NCBI GenBank assembly: GCA_916048095.2
Contig: OU696580.1
Span: 124,001 to 188,000, forward strand
DNA from: Sacculina carcini
Lineage: Eukaryota; Arthropoda; Thecostraca; Sacculinidae
DNA length: 64,000 bases
Reading direction: 5' to 3'
The first letter of the stretch is position 1. Every line of letters starts with the position of its first letter. This document shows positions 24,123 to 36,189 of this stretch, in pieces. Under the pieces are notes generated by a model. The model made no database searches, was not told the DNA's origin, and was given only the letters and a program-made list of their open reading frames with translations. The translations under genes and the position numbers were made by a program.

Positions 24123-25618
24123 TTACCGAAGTGTGCCCTAAGTGTTACCTAAGTGTTACCTAAGTGTTACCTAAGTGTTACCTAAGTGTTACCTAAGTGT
24201 TACCTAAGTGTTACCTAAGTGTTACCTAAGTGTGCCCTAAGTGTTACCTAAGTGTTACCCAAGTGTTACTTAAGTGTTGCCTAAGTGTTACCTAAGTGTG
24301 ACCTAAGTGTGCCCTAAGTGTTACCTAAGTGTTACCTAAGTGTTACCTAAGTGTTACCTAAGTGTTACCTAAGTGTGCCCTAAGTGTTACCTAAGTGTTA
24401 CCTAAGTGTGCCCAAAGTGTTACCTAAGTGTGCCCTAAGTGTTACCTAAGTGTGCCCTAAGTGTTACCTAAGTGTGCCCTAAGTGTGCCCTAAGTGTTAC
24501 CTAAGTGTGCCCTAAGTGTTACCTAAGTGTTACCTAAGTGTGCCCTAAGTGTTACCTAAGTGTGCCCTAAGTGTTACCTAAATGTGACCTAAGTGTTACC
24601 TAAGTGTGCCCTAAGTGTGCCCTAAGTGTTACCTAAGTGTTACCTAAGTGTGCCCTAAGTGTTACCTAAGTGTGCCCTAAGTGTTACCTAAGTGTGCCCT
24701 AAGTGTTACCTAAGTGTGCCCTAAGTGTTACCTAAGTGTTACCTAAGTGTTACCTAAGTGTTACCTAAGTGTTACCTAAGTGTGCCCTAAGTGTTACCTA
24801 AGTGTTACCTAAGTGTTACCTAAGTGTTACCTAAGTGTTACCTAAGTGTGCCCTAAGTGTTACCTAAGTGTGCCCTAAGTGTGCCCTAAGTGTTACCTAA
24901 GTGTGCCCTAAGTGTTACCTAAGTGTGCCCTAAGTGTTACCTAAGTGTACCCTAAGTGTTACCTAAGTGTTACCTAAGTTTTACCTAAGTGTTACCCAAG
25001 TGTTACCGAAGTGTGCCCTAAGTGTTACCTAAGTGTTACCTAAGTGTTACCTAAGTGTTACCTAAGTGTTACCTAAGTGTTACCTAAGTGTTACCTAAGT
25101 GTTACCTAAGTGTGCCCTAAGTGTTACCTAAGTGTTACCTAAGTGTTACCTAAGTGTGCCCTAAGTGTTACCTAAGTGTGCCCTAAGTGTTACCTAAGTG
25201 TTACCTAAGTGTGCCATAGGTGTTACCTAAGTGTGCCCTAAGTGTTACCTAAGTGTACCCTAAGTGTTACCTAAGTGTTACCTAAGTGTTACCTAAGTGT
25301 TACCTAAGTGTGCCCTAAGTGTGCCCTAAGTGTTACCTAAGTGTGCCCTAAGTGTTACCTAAGTGTGCCGTAAGTTTTACCTAAGTGTGCCCTAAGTGTT
25401 ACCTAAGTGTTACCTAAGTGTGCCCAAAGTGTTACCTAAGTGTGCCCTAAGTGTTACCTAAGTGTGCCCTAAGTGTTACCTAAGTGTGCCCTAAGTGTGC
25501 CCTAAGTGTTACCTAAGTGTGCCCTAAGTGTTACCTAAGTGTGCCCTAAGTGTTACCTAAGTGTACCCTAAGTGTTACCTAAGTGTTACCTAAGTGTTAC
25601 CTAAGTGTTACCCAAGTG
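24123..25618. repeat. 1,496-bp dimeric HOR copy with private variants
   Basis: It carries ttacttaagtg at 24,266 directly before v10 (24,277), v9 in place of X at 24,299, an extra v7 at 24,970 and v6 at 25,212. The first three and the extra v7 are also found 7,271 bp further on. Confidence 0.88.
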
Positions 25619-25959
25619 TTACCGAAGTGTGCCCTAAGTGTTACCTAAGTGTTACCTAAGTGTTACCTAAGTGTTACCTAAGTGTTACCTAAGTGTTACC
25701 TAAGTGTTACCTAAGTGTTACCTAAGTGTGCCCTAAGTGTTACCTAAGTGTTACCCAAGTGTTACCTAAGTGTTACCTAAGTGTTACCTAAGTGTGCCCT
25801 AAGTGTGCCCTAAGTGTTACCTAAGTTTTACCTAAGTGTTACCTAAGTGTTACCTAAGTGTTACCTAAGTGTTACCTAAGTGTGCCCTAAGTGTTACCTA
25901 AGTGTACCCTAAGTGTTACCTAAGTGTTACCTAAGTGTTACCTAAGTGTTACCCAAGTG

Positions 25960-27455
25960 TTACCGAAGTGTGCCCTAAGTGTTACCTAAGTGTTACCTAA
26001 GTGTTACCTAAGTGTTACCTAAGTGTTACCTAAGTGTTACCTAAGTGTTACCTAAGTGTTACCTAAGTGTGCCCTAAGTGTTACCTAAGTGTTACCCAAG
26101 TGTTACCTAAGTGTTGCCTAAGTGTTACCTAAGTGTGCCCTAAGTGTGCCCTAAGTGTTACCTAAGTTTTACCTAAGTGTTACCTAAGTGTTACCTAAGT
26201 GTTACCTAAGTGTGCCCTAAGTGTTACCTAAGTGTTACCTAAGTGTGCCCAAAGTGTTACCTAAGTGTGCCCTAAGTGTTACCTAAGTGTGCCCTAAGTG
26301 TTACCTAAGTGTGCCCTAAGTGTGCCCTAAGTGTTACCTAAGTGTGCCCTAAGTGTTACCTAAGTGTTACCTAAGTGTGCCCTAAGTGTTACCTAAGTGT
26401 GCCCTAAGTGTTACCTAAATGTGACCTAAGTGTTACCTAAGTGTGCCCTAAGTGTGCCCTAAGTGTTACCTAAGTGTTACCTAAGTGTGCCCTAAGTGTT
26501 ACCTAAGTGTGCCCTAAGTGTTACCTAAGTGTGCCCTAAGTGTTACCTAAGTGTGCCCTAAGTGTTACCTAAGTGTTACCTAAGTGTTACCTAAGTGTTA
26601 CCTAAGTGTTACCTAAGTGTGCCCTAAGTGTTACCTAAGTGTTACCTAAGTGTTACCTAAGTGTTACCTAAGTGTTACCTAAGTGTGCCCTAAGTGTTAC
26701 CTAAGTGTGCCCTAAGTGTGCCCTAAGTGTTACCTAAGTGTGCCCTAAGTGTTACCTAAGTGTGCCCTAAGTGTTACCTAAGTGTACCCTAAGTGTTACC
26801 TAAGTGTTACCTAAGTGTTACCTAAGTGTTACCCAAGTGTTACCGAAGTGTGCCCTAAGTGTTACCTAAGTGTTACCTAAGTGTTACCTAAGTGTTACCT
26901 AAGTGTTACCTAAGTGTTACCTAAGTGTTACCTAAGTGTTACCTAAGTGTGCCCTAAGTGTTACCTAAGTGTTACCTAAGTGTTACCTAAGTGTGCCCTA
27001 AGTGTTACCTAAGTGTGCCCTAAGTGTTACCTAAGTGTTACCTAAGTGTGCCATAGGTGTTACCTAAGTGTGCCCTAAGTGTTACCTAAGTGTACCCTAA
27101 GTGTTACCTAAGTGTTACCTAAGTGTTACCTAAGTGTTACCTAAGTGTGCCCTAAGTGTGCCCTAAGTGTTACCTAAGTGTGCCCTAAGTGTTACCTAAG
27201 TGTGCCGTAAGTTTTACCTAAGTGTGCCCTAAGTGTTACCTAAGTGTTACCTAAGTGTGCCCAAAGTGTTACCTAAGTGTGCCCTAAGTGTTACCTAAGT
27301 GTGCCCTAAGTGTTACCTAAGTGTGCCCTAAGTGTGCCCTAAGTGTTACCTAAGTGTGCCCTAAGTGTTACCTAAGTGTGCCCTAAGTGTTACCTAAGTG
27401 TACCCTAAGTGTTACCTAAGTGTTACCTAAGTGTTACCTAAGTGTTACCCAAGTG
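25960..27455. repeat. 1,496-bp dimeric HOR copy
   Basis: This is the duplicate of 18,700-20,195 at 7,260 bp; v10 at 26,114, v6 at 27,049. Confidence 0.88.
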
Positions 27456-28478
27456 TTACCGAAGTGTGCCCTAAGTGTTACCTAAGTGTTACCTAAGTGT
27501 TACCTAAGTGTTACCTAAGTGTTACCTAAGTGTTACCTAAGTGTTACCTAAGTGTTACCTAAGTGTGCCCTAAGTGTTACCTAAGTGTTACCCAAGTGTT
27601 ACCTAAGTGTTACCTAAGTGTTACCTAAGTGTGCCCTAAGTGTGCCCTAAGTGTTACCTAAGTTTTACCTAAGTGTTACCTAAGTGTTACCTAAGTGTTA
27701 CCTAAGTGTGCCCTAAGTGTTACCTAAGTGTTACCTAAGTGTTACCTAAGTGTTACCTAAGTGTGCCCTAAGTGTTACCTAAGTGTTACCTAAGTGTGCC
27801 CAAAGTGTTACCTAAGTGTGCCCTAAGTGTTACCTAAGTGTGCCCTAAGTGTTACCTAAGTGTGCCCTAAGTGTGCCCTAAGTGTTACCTAAGTGTGCCC
27901 TAAGTGTTACCTAAGTGTTACCTAAGTGTGCCCTAAGTGTTACCTAAGTGTGCCCTAAGTGTTACCTAAATGTGACCTAAGTGTTACCTAAGTGTGCCCT
28001 AAGTGTGCCCTAAGTGTTACCTAAGTGTGCCCTAAGTGTTACCTAAGTGTTACCTAAGTGTGCCCAAAGTGTTACCTAAGTGTTACCTAAGTGTTACCTA
28101 AGTGTTACCTAAGTGTTACCTAAGTGTTACCTAAGTGTGCCCTAAGTGTTACCTAAGTGTTACCTAAGTGTGCCCTAAGTGTGCCCTAAGTGTTACCTAA
28201 GTGTGCCCTAAGTGTTACCTAAGTGTGCCGTAAGTTTTACCTAAGTGTGCCCTAAGTGTTACCTAAGTGTTACCTAAGTGTGCCCAAAGTGTTACCTAAG
28301 TGTGCCCTAAGTGTTACCTAAGTGTGCCCTAAGTGTTACCTAAGTGTGCCCTAAGTGTGCCCTAAGTGTTACCTAAGTGTGCCCTAAGTGTTACCTAAGT
28401 GTGCCCTAAGTGTTACCTAAGTGTACCCTAAGTGTTACCTAAGTGTTACCTAAGTGTTACCTAAGTGTTACCCAAGTG

Positions 28479-29974
28479 TTACCGAAGTGTGCCCTAAGTG
28501 TTACCTAAGTGTTACCTAAGTGTTACCTAAGTGTTACCTAAGTGTTACCTAAGTGTTACCTAAGTGTTACCTAAGTGTTACCTAAGTGTGCCCTAAGTAT
28601 TACCTAAGTGTTACCCAAGTGTTACCTAAGTGTTGCCTAAGTGTTACCTAAGTGTGCCCTAAGTGTGCCCTAAGTGTTACCTAAGTGTTACCTAAGTGTT
28701 ACCTAAGTGTTACCTAAGTGTTACCTAAGTGTGCCCTAAGTGTTACCTAAGTGTTACCTAAGTGTGCCCAAAGTGTTACCTAAGTGTGCCCTAAGTGTTA
28801 CCTAAGTGTGCCCTAAGTGTTACCTAAGTGTGCCCTAAGTGTGCCCTAAGTGTTACCTAAGTGTGCCCTAAGTGTTACCTAAGTGTTACCTAAGTGTGCC
28901 CTAAGTGTTACCTAAGTGTGCCCTAAGTGTTACCTAAATGTGACCTAAGTGTTACCTAAGTGTGCCCTAAGTGTGCCCTAAGTGTTACCTAAGTGTTACC
29001 TAAGTGTGCCCTAAGTGTTACCTAAGTGTGCCCTAAGTGTTACCTAAGTGTGCCCTAAGTGTTACCTAAGTGTGCCCTAAGTGTTACCTAAGTGTTACCT
29101 AAGTGTTACCTAAGTGTTACCTAAGTGTTACCTAAGTGTGCCCTAAGTGTTACCTAAGTGTTACCTAAGTGTTACCTAAGTGTTACCTAAGTGTTACCTA
29201 AGTGTGCCCTAAGTGTTACCTAAGTGTGCCCTAAGTGTGCCCTAAGTGTTACCTAAGTGTGCCCTAAGTGTTACCTAAGTGTGCCCTAAGTGTTACCTAA
29301 GTGTACCCTAAGTGTTACCTAAGTGTTACCTAAGTGTTACCTAAGTGTTACCCAAGTGTTACCGAAGTGTGCCCTAAGTGTTACCTAAGTGTTACCTAAG
29401 TGTTACCTAAGTGTTACCTAAGTGTTACCTAAGTGTTACCTAAGTGTTACCTAAGTGTTACCTAAGTGTGCCCTAAGTGTTACCTAAGTGTTACCTAAGT
29501 GTTACCTAAGTGTGCCCTAAGTGTTACCTAAGTGTGCCCTAAGTGTTACCTAAGTGTTACCTAAGTGTGCCATAGGTGTTACCTAAGTGTGCCCTAAGTG
29601 TTACCTAAGTGTACCCTAAGTGTTACCTAAGTGTTACCTAAGTGTTACCTAAGTGTTACCTAAGTGTGCCCTAAGTGTGCCCTAAGTGTTACCTAAGTGT
29701 GCCCTAAGTGTTACCTAAGTGTGCCGTAAGTTTTACCTAAGTGTGCCCTAAGTGTTACCTAAGTGTTACCTAAGTGTGCCCAAAGTGTTACCTAAGTGTG
29801 CCCTAAGTGTTACCTAAGTGTGCCCTAAGTGTTACCTAAGTGTGCCCTAAGTGTGCCCTAAGTGTTACCTAAGTGTGCCCTAAGTGTTACCTAAGTGTGC
29901 CCTAAGTGTTACCTAAGTGTACCCTAAGTGTTACCTAAGTGTTACCTAAGTGTTACCTAAGTGTTACCCAAGTG
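28479..29974. repeat. 1,496-bp dimeric HOR copy
   Basis: This is the duplicate of 21,208-22,703 at 7,271 bp, sharing tgccctaagta (28,589) and v10 (28,633). It keeps v1 and the v8-v9 pair near 28,930, both of which are plain W in the other copy. Confidence 0.88.
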
Positions 29975-30645
29975 TTACCGAAGTGTGCCCTAAGTGTTAC
30001 CTAAGTGTTACCTAAGTGTTACCTAAGTGTTACCTAAGTGTGCCCTAAGTGTTACCTAAGTGTGCCCTAAGTGTTACCTAAGTGTGCCCTAAGTGTTACC
30101 TAAGTGTGCCCTAAGTGTTACCTAAGTGTTACCTAAGTGTGCCATAGGTGTTACCTAAGTGTGCCCTAAGTGTTACCTAAGTGTACCCTAAGTGTTACCT
30201 AAGTGTTACCTAAGTGTTACCTAAGTGTTACCCAAGTGTTACCGAAGTGTGCCCTAAGTGTTACCTAAGTGTGCCCTAAGTGTTACCTAAGTGTGCCCTA
30301 AGTGTTACCTAAGTGTGCCCCAAGTGTTACCTAAGTGTGCCGTAAGTTTTACCTAAGTGTGCCCTAAGTGTTACCTAAGTGTTACCTAAGTGTGCCCAAA
30401 GTGTTACCTAAGTGTTACCTAAGTGTGCCCTAAGTGTTACCTAAGTGTTACCTAAGTGTTACCTAAGTGTTACCTAAGTGTTACCTAAGTGTGCCCTAAG
30501 TGTTACCTAAGTGTGCCCTAAGTGTGCCCTAAGTGTTACCTAAGTGTGCCCTAAGTGTTACCTAAGTGTGCCCTAAGTGTTACCTAAGTGTACCCTAAGT
30601 GTTACCTAAGTGTTACCTAAGTGTTACCTAAGTGTTACCTAAGTG

Positions 30646-30777
30646 TTACCGAAGTGTGCCCTAAGTGTTACCTAAGTGTGCCCTAAGTGTTACCTAAGTG
30701 TGCCCTAAGTGTTACCTAAGTGTACCCTAAGTGTTACCTAAGTGTTACCTAAGTGTTACCTAAGTGTTACCCAAGTG
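30646..30777. repeat. 132-bp (12-unit) insertion, duplicate
   Basis: This is the copy of 23,375-23,506 inside the second 7.26-kb segment, with the same missing v2 before the first v1. The 12-unit insertion therefore predates the 7.26-kb duplication. Confidence 0.88.
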
Positions 30778-31393
30778 TTACCGAAGTGTGCCCTAAGTGT
30801 TACCTAAGTGTTACCTAAGTGTTACCTAAGTGTTACCTAAGTGTTACCTAAGTGTTACCTAAGTGTTACCTAAGTGTTACCTAAGTGTGCCCTAAGTGTT
30901 ACCTAAGTGTTACCTAAGTGTTACCTAAGTGTGCCCTAAGTGTTACCTAAGTGTGCCCTAAGTGTTACCTAAGTGTTACCTAAGTGTGCCATAGGTGTTA
31001 CCTAAGTGTGCCCTAAGTGTTACCTAAGTGTACCCTAAGTGTTACCTAAGTGTTACCTAAGTGTTACCTAAGTGTTACCTAAGTGTGCCCTAAGTGTGCC
31101 CTAAGTGTTACCTAAGTGTGCCCTAAGTGTTACCTAAGTGTGCCGTAAGTTTTACCTAAGTGTGCCCTAAGTGTTACCTAAGTGTTACCTAAGTGTGCCC
31201 AAAGTGTTACCTAAGTGTGCCCTAAGTGTTACCTAAGTGTGCCCTAAGTGTTACCTAAGTGTGCCCTAAGTGTGCCCTAAGTGTTACCTAAGTGTGCCCT
31301 AAGTGTTACCTAAGTGTGCCCTAAGTGTTACCTAAGTGTACCCTAAGTGTTACCTAAGTGTTACCTAAGTGTTACCTAAGTGTTACCCAAGTG

Positions 31394-32889
31394 TTACCGA
31401 AGTGTGCCCTAAGTGTTACCTAAGTGTTACCTAAGTGTTACCTAAGTGTTACCTAAGTGTTACCTAAGTGTTACCTAAGTGTTACCTAAGTGTTACCTAA
31501 GTGTGCCCTAAGTGTTACCTAAGTGTTACCCAAGTGTTACTTAAGTGTTGCCTAAGTGTTACCTAAGTGTGACCTAAGTGTGCCCTAAGTGTTACCTAAG
31601 TGTTACCTAAGTGTTACCTAAGTGTTACCTAAGTGTTACCTAAGTGTGCCCTAAGTGTTACCTAAGTGTTACCTAAGTGTGCCCAAAGTGTTACCTAAGT
31701 GTGCCCTAAGTGTTACCTAAGTGTGCCCTAAGTGTTACCTAAGTGTGCCCTAAGTGTGCCCTAAGTGTTACCTAAGTGTGCCCTAAGTGTTACCTAAGTG
31801 TTACCTAAGTGTGCCCTAAGTGTTACCTAAGTGTGCCCTAAGTGTTACCTAAATGTGACCTAAGTGTTACCTAAGTGTGCCCTAAGTGTGCCCTAAGTGT
31901 TACCTAAGTGTTACCTAAGTGTGCCCTAAGTGTTACCTAAGTGTGCCCTAAGTGTTACCTAAGTGTGCCCTAAGTGTTACCTAAGTGTGCCCTAAGTGTT
32001 ACCTAAGTGTTACCTAAGTGTTACCTAAGTGTTACCTAAGTGTTACCTAAGTGTGCCCTAAGTGTTACCTAAGTGTTACCTAAGTGTTACCTAAGTGTTA
32101 CCTAAGTGTTACCTAAGTGTGCCCTAAGTGTTACCTAAGTGTGCCCTAAGTGTGCCCTAAGTGTTACCTAAGTGTGCCCTAAGTGTTACCTAAGTGTGCC
32201 CTAAGTGTTACCTAAGTGTACCCTAAGTGTTACCTAAGTGTTACCTAAGTTTTACCTAAGTGTTACCCAAGTGTTACCTAAGTGTGCCCTAAGTGTTACC
32301 TAAGTGTTACCTAAGTGTTACCTAAGTGTTACCTAAGTGTTACCTAAGTGTTACCTAAGTGTTACCTAAGTGTTACCTAAGTGTGCCCTAAGTGTTACCT
32401 AAGTGTTACCTAAGTGTTACCTAAGTGTGCCCTAAGTGTTACCTAAGTGTGCCCTAAGTGTTACCTAAGTGTTACCTAAGTGTGCCATAGGTGTTACCTA
32501 AGTGTGCCCTAAGTGTTACCTAAGTGTACCCTAAGTGTTACCTAAGTGTTACCTAAGTGTTACCTAAGTGTTACCTAAGTGTGCCCTAAGTGTGCCCTAA
32601 GTGTTACCTAAGTGTGCCCTAAGTGTTACCTAAGTGTGCCGTAAGTTTTACCTAAGTGTGCCCTAAGTGTTACCTAAGTGTTACCTAAGTGTGCCCAAAG
32701 TGTTACCTAAGTGTGCCCTAAGTGTTACCTAAGTGTGCCCTAAGTGTTACCTAAGTGTGCCCTAAGTGTGCCCTAAGTGTTACCTAAGTGTGCCCTAAGT
32801 GTTACCTAAGTGTGCCCTAAGTGTTACCTAAGTGTACCCTAAGTGTTACCTAAGTGTTACCTAAGTGTTACCTAAGTGTTACCCAAGTG
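31394..32889. repeat. 1,496-bp dimeric HOR copy, second v1 lost
   Basis: This is the duplicate of 24,123-25,618 at 7,271 bp, sharing ttacttaagtg (31,537), v9 (31,570) and the extra v7 (32,241). The v1 that should open the 56-unit half (32,274) is a plain W here. Confidence 0.88.
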
Positions 32890-34649
32890 TTACCGAAGTG
32901 TGCCCTAAGTGTTACCTAAGTGTTACCTAAGTGTTACCTAAGTGTTACCTAAGTGTTACCTAAGTGTTACCTAAGTGTTACCTAAGTGTTACCTAAGTGT
33001 TACCTAAGTGTGCCCTAAGTGTTACCTAAGTGTTACCCAAGTGTTACCTAAGTGTTACCTAAGTGTTACCTAAGTGTGCCCTAAGTGTGCCCTAAGTGTT
33101 ACCTAAGTTTTACCTAAGTGTTACCTAAGTGTTACCTAAGTGTTACCTAAGTGTGCCCTAAGTGTTACCTAAGTGTTACCTAAGTGTTACCTAAGTGTGC
33201 CCTAAGTGTTACCTAAGTGTTACCTAAGTGTGCCCAAAGTGTTACCTAAGTGTGCCCTAAGTGTTACCTAAGTGTGCCCTAAGTGTTACCTAAGTGTGCC
33301 CTAAGTGTGCCCTAAGTGTTACCTAAGTGTGCCCTAAGTGTTACCTAAGTGTTACCTAAGTGTGCCCTAAGTGTTACCTAAGTGTGCCCTAAGTGTTACC
33401 TAAATGTGACCTAAGTGTTACCTAAGTGTGCCCTAAGTGTGCCCTAAGTGTTACCTAAGTGTGCCCTAAGTGTTACCTAAGTGTTACCTAAGTGTGCCCA
33501 AAGTGTTACCTAAGTGTGCCCTAAGTGTTACCTAAGTGTGCCCTAAGTGTTACCTAAGTGTGCCCTAAGTGTGCCCTAAGTGTTACCTAAGTGTGCCCTA
33601 AGTGTTACCTAAGTGTGCCCTAAGTGTTACCTAAGTGTACCCTAAGTGTTACCTAAGTGTTACCTAAGTGTTACCTAAGTGTTACCCAAGTGTTACCGAA
33701 GTGTGCCCTAAGTGTTACCTAAGTGTTACCTAAGTGTTACCTAAGTGTTACCTAAGTGTTACCTAAGTGTTACCTAAGTGTTACCTAAGTGTTACCTAAG
33801 TGTGCCCTAAGTGTTACCTAAGTGTTACCCAAGTGTTACCTAAGTGTTACCTAAGTGTTACCTAAGTGTGCCCTAAGTGTGCCCTAAGTGTTACCTAAGT
33901 TTTACCTAAGTGTTACCTAAGTGTTACCTAAGTGTTACCTAAGTGTGCCCTAAGTGTTACCTAAGTGTTACCTAAGTGTGCCCAAAGTGTTACCTAAGTG
34001 TGCCCTAAGTGTTACCTAAGTGTGCCCTAAGTGTTACCTAAGTGTGCCCTAAGTGTGCCCTAAGTGTTACCTAAGTGTGCCCTAAGTGTTACCTAAGTGT
34101 TACCTAAGTGTGCCCTAAGTGTTACCTAAGTGTGCCCTAAGTGTTACCTAAATGTGACCTAAGTGTTACCTAAGTGTGCCCTAAGTGTGCCCTAAGTGTT
34201 ACCTAAGTGTTACCTAAGTGTGCCCTAAGTGTTACCTAAGTGTGCCCTAAGTGTTACCTAAGTGTGCCCTAAGTGTTACCTAAGTGTGCCCTAAGTGTTA
34301 CCTAAGTGTTACCTAAGTGTTACCTAAGTGTTACCTAAGTGTTACCTAAGTGTTACCTAAGTGTGCCCTAAGTGTTACCTAAGTGTTACCTAAGTGTACC
34401 CTAAGTGTTACCTAAGTGTTACCTAAGTGTTACCTAAGTGTGCCCTAAGTGTTACCTAAGTGTTACCTAAGTGTTACCTAAGTGTTACCTAAGTGTTACC
34501 TAAGTGTTACCTAAGTGTGCCCTAAGTGTGCCCTAAGTGTTACCTAAGTGTGCCCTAAGTGTTACCTAAGTGTGCCCTAAGTGTTACCTAAGTGTACCCT
34601 AAGTGTTACCTAAGTGTTACCTAAGTGTTACCTAAGTGTTACCCAAGTG

Positions 34650-35452
34650 TTACCGAAGTGTGCCCTAAGTGTTACCTAAGTGTTACCTAAGTGTTACCTA
34701 AGTGTTACCTAAGTGTTACCTAAGTGTTACCTAAGTGTTACCTAAGTGTTACCTAAGTGTTACCTAAGTGTTACCTAAGTGTGCCCTAAGTGTTACCTAA
34801 GTGTTACCCAAGTGTTACCTAAGTGTTACCTAAGTGTTACCTAAGTGTGCCCTAAGTGTTACCTAAGTTTTACCTAAGTGTTACCTAAGTGTTACCTAAG
34901 TGTTACCTAAGTGTGCCCTAAGTGTTACCTAAGTGTTACCTAAGTGTGCCCAAAGTGTTACCTAAGTGTGCCCTAAGTGTTAACTAAGTGTGCCCTAAGT
35001 GTTACCTAAGTGTGCCCTAAGTGTGCCCTAAGTGTTACCTAAGTGTGCCCTAAGTGTTACCTAAGTGTTACCTAAGTGTGCCCTAAGTGTTACCTAAGTT
35101 TGCCCTAAGTGTTACCTAAATGTGACCTAAGTGTTACCTAAGTGTGCCCTAAGTGTGCCCTAAGTGTTACCTAAGTGTGCCCTAAGTGTTACCTAAGTGT
35201 GCCGTAAGTTTTACCTAAGTGTGCCCTAAGTGTTACCTAAGTGTTACCTAAGTGTGCCCAAAGTGTTACCTAAGTGTGCCCTAAGTGTTACCTAAGTGTG
35301 CCCTAAGTGTTACCTAAGTGTGCCCTAAGTGTGCCCTAAGTGTTACCTAAGTGTGCCCTAAGTGTTACCTAAGTGTGCCCTAAGTGTTACCTAAGTGTAC
35401 CCTAAGTGTTACCTAAGTGTTACCTAAGTGTTACCTAAGTGTTACCCAAGTG
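34650..35452. repeat. 803-bp HOR copy (73 units)
   Basis: This is an HOR variant with ten W after the first X. It carries v11 at 34,980 and the rare v7 followed directly by X at 35,090. It lies immediately before the 67-unit copy at 35,453. Confidence 0.85.
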
Positions 35453-36189
35453 TTACCGAAGTGTGCCCTAAGTGTTACCTAAGTGTTACCTAAGTGTTAC
35501 CTAAGTGTTACCTAAGTGTTACCTAAGTGTTACCTAAGTGTTACCTAAGTGTGCCCTAAGTGTTACCTAAGTGTTACCCAAGTGTTACCTAAGTGTTACC
35601 TAAGTGTTACCTAAGTGTGCCCTAAGTGTGCCCTAAGTGTTACCTAAGTTTTACCTAAGTGTTACCTAAGTGTTACCTAAGTGTTACCTAAGTGTGCCCT
35701 AAGTGTTACCTAAGTGTTACCTAAGTGTGCCCAAAGTGTTACCTAAGTGTGCCCTAAGTGTTACCTAAGTGTGCCCTAAGTGTTACCTAAGTGTGCCCTA
35801 AGTGTGCCCTAAGTGTTACCTAAGTGTGCCCTAAGTGTTACCTAAGTGTTACCTAAATGTGACCTAAGTGTTACCTAAGTGTGCCCTAAGTGTGCCCTAA
35901 GTGTTACCTAAGTGTGCCCTAAGTGTTACCTAAGTGTGCCGTAAGTTTTACCTAAGTGTGCCCTAAGTGTTACCTAAGTGTTACCTAAGTGTGCCCAAAG
36001 TGTTACCTAAGTGTGCCCTAAGTGTTACCTAAGTGTGCCCTAAGTGTTACCTAAGTGTGCCCTAAGTGTGCCCTAAGTGTTACCTAAGTGTGCCCTAAGT
36101 GTTACCTAAGTGTGCCCTAAGTGTTACCTAAGTGTACCCTAAGTGTTACCTAAGTGTTACCTAAGTGTTACCTAAGTGTTACCCAAGTG
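35453..36189. repeat. 737-bp HOR copy (67 units)
   Basis: This is the reference order with the W run after the first X shortened to seven units. It matches the copy at 45,518 at a distance of 10,065 bp, together with private variants upstream (v7 followed directly by X at 35,090 and 45,155; v11 at 34,980 and 45,045). Confidence 0.88.

Larger units (their letters stand above)
18612..25871. repeat. 7,260-bp tandem duplication, copy 1
   Basis: This matches 25,872-33,153 at a shift of 660 units, rising to 661 after about 20.5 kb and 662 near the end, because copy 2 has one extra W near 27.75 kb and a nine-W instead of eight-W run at 32.9 kb. The lines compared are otherwise nearly identical. Private variants at 21,318, 24,266, 24,299 and 24,970 recur at 7,271 bp. 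The left joint is at unit 18,601 (X) against 25,861 (W). Confidence 0.93.
1..33153. repeat. Left array domain, 1,496-bp dimeric HOR type
   Basis: This part is characterised by successive v1 units spaced 80 then 56 units apart (880 + 616 = 1,496 bp), seen eight times. Between about 2.5 and 15 kb the spacing is more broken (60, 59, 37, 56, 53, 17 and 18 units). It holds 24 of the 27 v6 units (561, 2057, 4521, 5236, 7722, 8437, 10362, 12155, 12870, 14795, 15510, 17006, 17578, 18293, 19789, 22297, 22869, 23716, 25212, 27049, 29568, 30140, 30987, 32483). It also holds all ten v10 units (1122, 8998, 13431, 16071, 18854, 21362, 24277, 26114, 28633, 31548). The right edge is set at the end of the 7.26-kb tandem duplication, which is my choice; the real change may be gradual. 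Confidence 0.75.
25872..33153. repeat. 7,260-bp tandem duplication, copy 2 (7,282 bp)
   Basis: This directly abuts copy 1 and is two units longer. It keeps v1 at 28,479 and the v8-v9 pairs near 27,961 and 28,930 that are plain W in copy 1, and lacks v1 at 32,274 that copy 1 keeps at 25,003. The two copies have thus each lost different markers since the duplication. Confidence 0.92.

Noticed and set aside
24266-24276. ACTTAAGT palindrome in ttacttaagtg and GTTAAC in v11 as protein-binding sites
   Set aside because: Each arises from a single substitution in W and is spread only by the segment duplications. There is no independent sign of function.
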